Assembly (NCBI GenBank): GCA_023432465.1
Contig: JAEYUO010000031.1
Span: forward strand, 1 to 19,635
Source of the DNA: Planctomycetota bacterium
GTDB taxonomy: Bacteria; Planctomycetota; Phycisphaerae; Phycisphaerales; UBA1924
Reading direction: 5' to 3'
Length of the DNA: 19,635 nucleotides
In this document: piece by piece, positions 15,439-19,635 of the stretch
Layout: each line of letters begins with the position of its first letter
How positions within the stretch are numbered: the first letter of the stretch is position 1
Made by a program: the position numbers and the translations under genes
Notes under the pieces: model-generated
Database searches by the model: none
What the model was told of the DNA's origin: nothing
The model's input: only the letters and a program-made list of their open reading frames with translations

Positions 15439-16463
15439 TTGTCGCTGCTCCAACTTCGCCGGTTGCGCAACGCACAGGCGACGCTCTCGCCGCAGCGTCC
15501 TCGGCCACGCAACCAACCATCCCCGCCGAGCAGCTGTACTGGTCCGTTCTGGATTCGCCTGCCGGTACACGAGTGCGTGCAGGCCGGCTTCCCATCGGTC
15601 TGCGCATGGCGTTCGAGGAAGATGTTCCGCTCCCGGAAGTCGCGGCGGATGATGAGCACGGCGCGCTGCACATCGTCTGCGCACCTCTTGGCGCTGGCCG
15701 CATCCTGGCGTGCGGAGCCTCAGCTGCGGAACTCAAGGCTGCCCTTCCGCCGCTCGCGACAAGGCTTGTTCCCGCCTCTTTGCCCGCGTTCATCCGCGAT
15801 GAACTGCTCGCGGATCCGGCCGCGGACCGCGCTGCCGACCATGCATCACTGGCCGCCTCGCTCAACCTGCTCATCGGCGAGCTTGAACCTGCACACATTC
15901 GTGCTGCGCGTGCACGTCGCCGCACGGTGGTCCTCGCGGCATCCCTGCTGGCTGTCTTGCTGCTGGCGATCGGACTGAACCGCCGCGCTGCGAGCGACCG
16001 TCTGCTCGCGGCCGATGCGCTCGCCGCGGCCGATGCCGCAGCGCAAGACCTTGGCCGCGCGATTGCAGCGCCGGTCCGAATCACCCCCGACACGCTCCCG
16101 GCGGTCCTCGCCATCGCGCAGCGATCCGCCGAGGCCGCAGGACGCATCACCCCGCCGCAGGATGCGACGGGTCCGCTGGAAACGCTGCTCGCGGCGTGGC
16201 CTGTTCCTCAATCCACTTCCGACACCTGGGTGTGCACCGTGCAGTCCCTCCACATCACCGGCGAGGCGATCGCGCTGATGCTCACCATCGATGGGGAGGC
16301 CGCGGCGTTCCTGCGAGCGTTCACCGTGCCTCCGGGCTGGTCGCTCGATGAGCCCCGCCTCAACACGATCGGCAGACCGACATCAGGGGCAGGGGACGCA
16401 GGCGCGCTCGTTCGCCTGACCCTGATGCTACGGCGGGCAGCCGCGATGGAACACGAGAGATGA
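15435..16463 (+). CDS. GspL-like inner-membrane assembly protein
   Basis: This 342-residue protein starts at a GTG that overlaps the preceding stop as GTGA. The N-terminal part (about 1-150) is predicted to be cytoplasmic. The segment LNLLIGELEPAHIRAARARR (about 147-166) resembles the conserved NLLQGE-type motif just before the membrane span in GspL and PilN proteins. A membrane helix follows (VVLAASLLAVLLLAIGL, about 169-185). The C-terminal periplasmic part ends in a likely ferredoxin-like fold (WVCTVQSLHITGEAIALMLT). In type II secretion GspL links the ATPase GspE to GspM and GspC. The N-terminal domain is shorter than in proteobacterial GspL, so the call rests on the motif, topology and gene order. 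Confidence 0.65.
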   Translation: MIVAAPTSPVAQRTGDALAAASSATQPTIPAEQLYWSVLDSPAGTRVRAGRLPIGLRMAFEEDVPLPEVAADDEHGALHIVCAPLGAGRILACGASAAELKAALPPLATRLVPASLPAFIRDELLADPAADRAADHASLAASLNLLIGELEPAHIRAARARRRTVVLAASLLAVLLLAIGLNRRAASDRLLAADALAAADAAAQDLGRAIAAPVRITPDTLPAVLAIAQRSAEAAGRITPPQDATGPLETLLAAWPVPQSTSDTWVCTVQSLHITGEAIALMLTIDGEAAAFLRAFTVPPGWSLDEPRLNTIGRPTSGAGDAGALVRLTLMLRRAAAMEHER

Positions 16464-17071
16464 CCATGCTGCAGCGCATTCTCATCCTCCTGCTGCTCCC
16501 CGCGCTCGCCATCGCGGCGGTGCAGCTCGTCACGGCTCGCGCTGCGCGGGACGAGTCTCGCCGGGCCTTGGTTCGGCTCGATGCTACGGTGGCGCAGGTC
16601 CGCACCATCGAGACGCTCAGCGCCCGCACGGCCCAGTGGGCCCAGCGCGGCCGGCCACCGCTTGCAAAGGGCGGGCTGACGACCGCCGTCAACGAGGCCC
16701 TGGCCTCCGCCGGTCTCCCCGCAGCATCGCTCTCCTCGCTTTCTCCCGCAACGGAGATGCCGATCGCGCTCCGTCCGGCCGCCGCTTCGGGTTCCGGCGA
16801 GGCCAACGCGCCCGGGCTGGCCGCGGTGCGGCAGCGTGCGCTGCTGACACTTGCGCCGATCTCCCTTCCGCAGGTCGGCCGGTTCCTCGCCGCGTGGCGC
16901 GAGGCGCACCCCGACTGGATCGTCTCCGCGATTGATTTCTCTCCCGAGCCCCCGGGGCGGCGCGAGCCGACCCCGGGGAGCGACCTTCCACTCCGCGTGG
17001 TTATCACGCTGGAGACACTGTTCGTCGAGCCCGCCGCCGCTTCGCCCGCTGCATCAGGAGCCTTGCGTTGA
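16460..17071 (+). CDS. GspM/PilO-like inner-membrane protein
   Basis: This 203-residue protein overlaps the gspL-like gene by ATGA. It has one N-terminal membrane helix (ILILLLLPALAIAAVQLVTA, about 6-25). A likely coiled-coil segment follows (RDESRRALVRLDATVAQVRT). A periplasmic domain (about 70-195) contains LTTAVNEALASAGLPAASLS and LPQVGRFLAAWREAHPDWIV. This is the topology and fold pattern of GspM and PilO, which pair with GspL or PilN in the inner-membrane platform. Gene order after the GspL-like gene agrees. The sequence itself is too divergent to be certain. Confidence 0.65.
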   Translation: MTMLQRILILLLLPALAIAAVQLVTARAARDESRRALVRLDATVAQVRTIETLSARTAQWAQRGRPPLAKGGLTTAVNEALASAGLPAASLSSLSPATEMPIALRPAAASGSGEANAPGLAAVRQRALLTLAPISLPQVGRFLAAWREAHPDWIVSAIDFSPEPPGRREPTPGSDLPLRVVITLETLFVEPAAASPAASGALR

Positions 17072-17664
17072 AGAAGCTCTCCATCATCGTGGTTGTCGCG
17101 GCAAGTATCGCGCCATTGCTTGCCGGGTGCGCATCCGGCGGCCGCAGCGCGAGCCCGTACACGCCGCTGGGTGAGGCCGACCGCAACACGGCCGAGGCCG
17201 AGCGGCTGACGCGGCAGGCGGCTGAGGTCATGCTCACCAATCCTGACAAGGCGGAGAAGCTGCTTCGTGAGGCCCTCACCCTCGATCTCTACTACGGTCC
17301 GGCGCACAACAACCTCGGCGTGCTCTTCCTGGCCCGCGGCGATCTGTATGCGGCAGCCTCAGAGTTTGAGTGGTCTCGAAAGCTCATGCCCGGGCATCCT
17401 GATCCGCGGATTAACTTGGCGCTCACGCTCGAGCGCGCGGGTCGAGTAGATGAGGCGATGCGGAACTACGCCGCGGCGATAGAGGTGTATCCGGATCACA
17501 TCGGGGCGATGCAGGGGCTTGTGCGTCTGCAGGTCCGGCATCAACGCACCGATGACCGCACCGCCGCGATGCTCGCGGAGATCGCGCTCCGCGGCGAGAA
17601 CGAGCAGTGGCGGGCGTGGGCGCAGCGACTAGCGCTCAGGGACCCGGACTTCGGCGATCAGTAG
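17068..17664 (+). CDS. TPR-repeat lipoprotein, possible secretin pilotin
   Basis: This 198-residue protein begins at a TTG that overlaps the preceding stop as TTGA and has AGGAG 7 bases upstream. A lipoprotein signal peptide (SIIVVVAASIAPLLAGC) ends in a good lipobox, with Cys at about residue 21. The mature protein has tetratricopeptide repeats: DKAEKLLREALTLDLYYGPA, HNNLGVLFLARGDLYAAASE and INLALTLERAGRVDEAMRNY. It resembles PilF/PilW-type TPR lipoproteins that help secretin assembly. As the last gene of the secretion operon it could act as the pilotin for GspD. That role is inferred from neighbours and architecture. Confidence 0.8.
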   Translation: MKKLSIIVVVAASIAPLLAGCASGGRSASPYTPLGEADRNTAEAERLTRQAAEVMLTNPDKAEKLLREALTLDLYYGPAHNNLGVLFLARGDLYAAASEFEWSRKLMPGHPDPRINLALTLERAGRVDEAMRNYAAAIEVYPDHIGAMQGLVRLQVRHQRTDDRTAAMLAEIALRGENEQWRAWAQRLALRDPDFGDQ

Positions 17665-17685
17665 TTGTGCAGATGAACAGCATCC

Positions 17686-17717
17686 CTCAACATGGCCGCT
17701 GGATACCACATGTTGGG
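17686..17717. other. Inverted repeat after the secretion operon
   Basis: CAACATG (17688-17694) and CATGTTG (17709-17715) form a stem that extends by one wobble and one G-C pair, with a 14-nt loop. It lies 22 bases after the lipoprotein stop and about 90 bases before the HsdR-like start. It could end the operon or act as a regulator site for the next gene. No T-run follows. Confidence 0.35.
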
Positions 17718-17807
17718 TCGCCCGAGACGACGGGTCCTTTCGCGTGTTGTGCCGTTTGATGACACTCCGGCATGCACGCTTCCGGGACATCCCGTACCAT
17801 CTGCCTC

Positions 17808-19598
17808 ATGTCCCTGTCCGAAGCCGACACCCGGGCCAAACTCATCGACCCAGCCATCCACGCCCGTGGCTGGTCGGAAGACTTCATTTGCCGCGAGGTC
17901 ACCCTCGGAGCCGTCGAGATCGTCAACGGCAAGGGCCGCCGGCGCTCCTCCGGCCGCACCGACTACACGCTCCGCATCCGCGTCAACGCCGAGACGCAAC
18001 CCGTGGCCATCGCCCTGATCGAAGCCAAGAAGGAATCACTTCCTCCGGGCCATGGCCTGGATCAGGTCAAGGGCTACCTCGCCGCCTCCCGCCACAACGT
18101 CCAATTCGTCTTCTCAAGCAATGGTCACCTATTTGTTGAGTTCGACCGCTCGACGGGGCTGACTACCGCGCCGCGGCCCATCGCCGAGTTCCCCACACCC
18201 GCCGAACTCCGCGCTCGCTATGAAAAGATCGTCGGCTTCTCCCTTGACGCCCCCGCCGCCAAGCCCCTGCTCACGCGGTACGCCGGTGGCGAGGGGCAGC
18301 GCCGCTACTTCCAGGACGCCGCCATCCGCGCCGTGTTCGAGAAGGTCGCTCGATGCGCCGAGAAGACCCCCCCTGAGCCGCCCCGCGCCCTCCTCTCGCT
18401 GGCCACCGGCACGGGCAAGACCTTTATCGCCTGCAACCTGCTCCGCCGCATCGCGGATGCGGGCCAACTCCGCCGCGCCCTGTTTTTGTGCGACCGCGAC
18501 GAACTCCGCACGCAGGGCCTCAAGGCCATGCAGAACGTCTTCGGGGCCGACGCTGCCGAGGTGTACGAGGAGAACGGCAAGAACAACGCCAAGAACGCCC
18601 GCGTCCATGTCGCCACCTACCAGACGCTCGGCATCGACCGCGAGGATGGCGACCCCTCCTTTCTCTTCCGCCACTACCCCGAGGACTACTTCTCCCACAT
18701 CGTCATCGACGAGTGCCACCGCTCGGCGTGGGGTAAATGGTCGGTCGTGCTCACCCGCAATCCCAAGGCTGTGCAGATCGGCCTCACCGCCACGCCCCGC
18801 CAACTTAAGTGCGCCGAGCAGACCGACGAGGCCAAGGCCGACGCTCGCATCACCGCCGACAACCTCGCCTACTTCGGCGAGCCGGTCTATGAGTACGGCC
18901 TCGCCCAGGCAATGGAGGACGGATACCTGGCTGCCTGCGAGATCCAGCTCGCCCAGGTCAACCTCGATGCCAAGGGCGTCACGCTCGCCGAGATTATCAG
19001 TCGCAACCCGCGCAACGCCAACACCGGCCAGCCCGTCACCGCCGCTGAGATCGCCGACCTCTACGAGAAACAGCAGTTCGAAACCAAACTGCTCCTGCCC
19101 GACCGTGTGAGCGCCATGTGCCTGGACCTGTTCACGCAGATCGTGAACAGCGACAAGGAGCGCGGCCCGCACCAGAAGACCATCATCTTCTGCGCCCGCG
19201 ACCGCCACGCCGATGATGTCGCCGCCGCGATGAACAACCTGTACGCCCAGTGGTGCGTGCAGAAGGGCGTGCCCCGCAAAGACCCATACGCCTTCAAGTG
19301 CACCGCTAAGAGCAGCGGCAACGACGCCCTCCCCGACCTCCGCGGCTCCTCATCGAGCCACTTCATCGCCACGACCGTGGACCTGCTCACTACCGGCGTA
19401 GACGTTCCCGCTGTGCGGAACATCGCATTCTTCCGGTACATGAAGAGCCCCATCTCTTTCTACCAGATGATCGGGCGCGGCACACGCATCGATGAACCGA
19501 CGGGCAAACTGATGTTCACGGTCTACGACTATACCGGGGCCACCCGCCTGTTCGCCGAGGACTTTGTTACCAAGCCGCCGAGCACCGGCGGCGGATAG
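17808..19598 (+). CDS. Type I restriction endonuclease subunit HsdR-like, apparently truncated
   Basis: This 596-residue protein starts at the ATG at 17808 (MSLSEADTRAKLIDPAIHAR), which matches the usual N-terminus. An in-frame ATG at 17772 adds 12 atypical residues. The N-terminal HSDR_N nuclease domain shows GRTDYTL (about 51), LIEAKKE (about 70) and DQVKGY, a PD-(D/E)XK pattern. The SF2 translocase follows: Walker A LATGTGKTFIACNLL (about 199), DECH box VIDECHRSAWGKW (about 300), LTATP, and motif VI YQMIGRGTRID (about 552). The frame stops after LFAEDFVTKPPSTGGG, a Gly/Pro linker. HsdR proteins of this group normally continue into a C-terminal domain that contacts HsdM. The stop is followed by a C10 tract, and in-frame reading past it still gives Pro/Gly. 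No hsdM or hsdS is in the window. Confidence 0.85.
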   Translation: MSLSEADTRAKLIDPAIHARGWSEDFICREVTLGAVEIVNGKGRRRSSGRTDYTLRIRVNAETQPVAIALIEAKKESLPPGHGLDQVKGYLAASRHNVQFVFSSNGHLFVEFDRSTGLTTAPRPIAEFPTPAELRARYEKIVGFSLDAPAAKPLLTRYAGGEGQRRYFQDAAIRAVFEKVARCAEKTPPEPPRALLSLATGTGKTFIACNLLRRIADAGQLRRALFLCDRDELRTQGLKAMQNVFGADAAEVYEENGKNNAKNARVHVATYQTLGIDREDGDPSFLFRHYPEDYFSHIVIDECHRSAWGKWSVVLTRNPKAVQIGLTATPRQLKCAEQTDEAKADARITADNLAYFGEPVYEYGLAQAMEDGYLAACEIQLAQVNLDAKGVTLAEIISRNPRNANTGQPVTAAEIADLYEKQQFETKLLLPDRVSAMCLDLFTQIVNSDKERGPHQKTIIFCARDRHADDVAAAMNNLYAQWCVQKGVPRKDPYAFKCTAKSSGNDALPDLRGSSSSHFIATTVDLLTTGVDVPAVRNIAFFRYMKSPISFYQMIGRGTRIDEPTGKLMFTVYDYTGATRLFAEDFVTKPPSTGGG

Positions 19599-19635
19599 CC
19601 CGGCCCCCCCCCCGGGGCCGGCCGGTCGGGGTTAA

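Noticed and set aside
1..19635. CRISPR array
   Set aside because: I saw no regularly spaced direct repeats. The repetitive look of 5300-8600 comes from YD-repeat coding sequence.

Overview
The window looks like a chromosomal segment of a GC-rich bacterium, most likely a planctomycete of the Phycisphaerae type. This is inferred from the roughly 65-70% GC coding sequence, an RHS protein carrying a dockerin/EF-hand-like insert, and a compact, divergent type II secretion operon. No rRNA, tRNA or marker gene is present to prove the affiliation.

Region 1 (1-3656) is a pile-up of mobile DNA. An IS110-family transposase (346-1410) is preceded by about 170 bp of densely folded sequence that fits a bridge-RNA gene. 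A gene-poor stretch follows (1411-2144). An IS630-family element with a -1 split transposase (2263-3428) is inserted into a decayed IS5-family transposase gene. Removing the IS630 element plus one TA duplication joins the two IS5 halves in frame.

Region 2 (3657-9361, minus strand) is an RHS/YD-repeat locus. It holds a 1600-residue secreted RHS protein whose core contains a dockerin-like calcium-loop insert. Near the conserved DPLGY motif both composition and amino-acid usage change, giving a Pro/Cys-rich tail. An AT-richer orphan gene directly downstream is a candidate immunity gene. The locus is separated from a divergent membrane-anchored protein (9468-10214) by a perfect 31-bp palindrome with an extra half-site.

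Region 3 (10476-17664, plus strand) is a type II secretion-like operon: secretin (GspD), ATPase (GspE), GspC-like, GspL-like, GspM-like and a TPR lipoprotein. All five gene junctions are 4-nt stop/start overlaps ending in TGA, so the six proteins are probably translationally coupled. GspF and the pseudopilins are not in the window.

Region 4 (17808-19598) is a type I restriction HsdR-like nuclease-helicase that stops at the linker before the usual C-terminal domain, next to a long C tract. No HsdM or HsdS gene is visible before the window ends.
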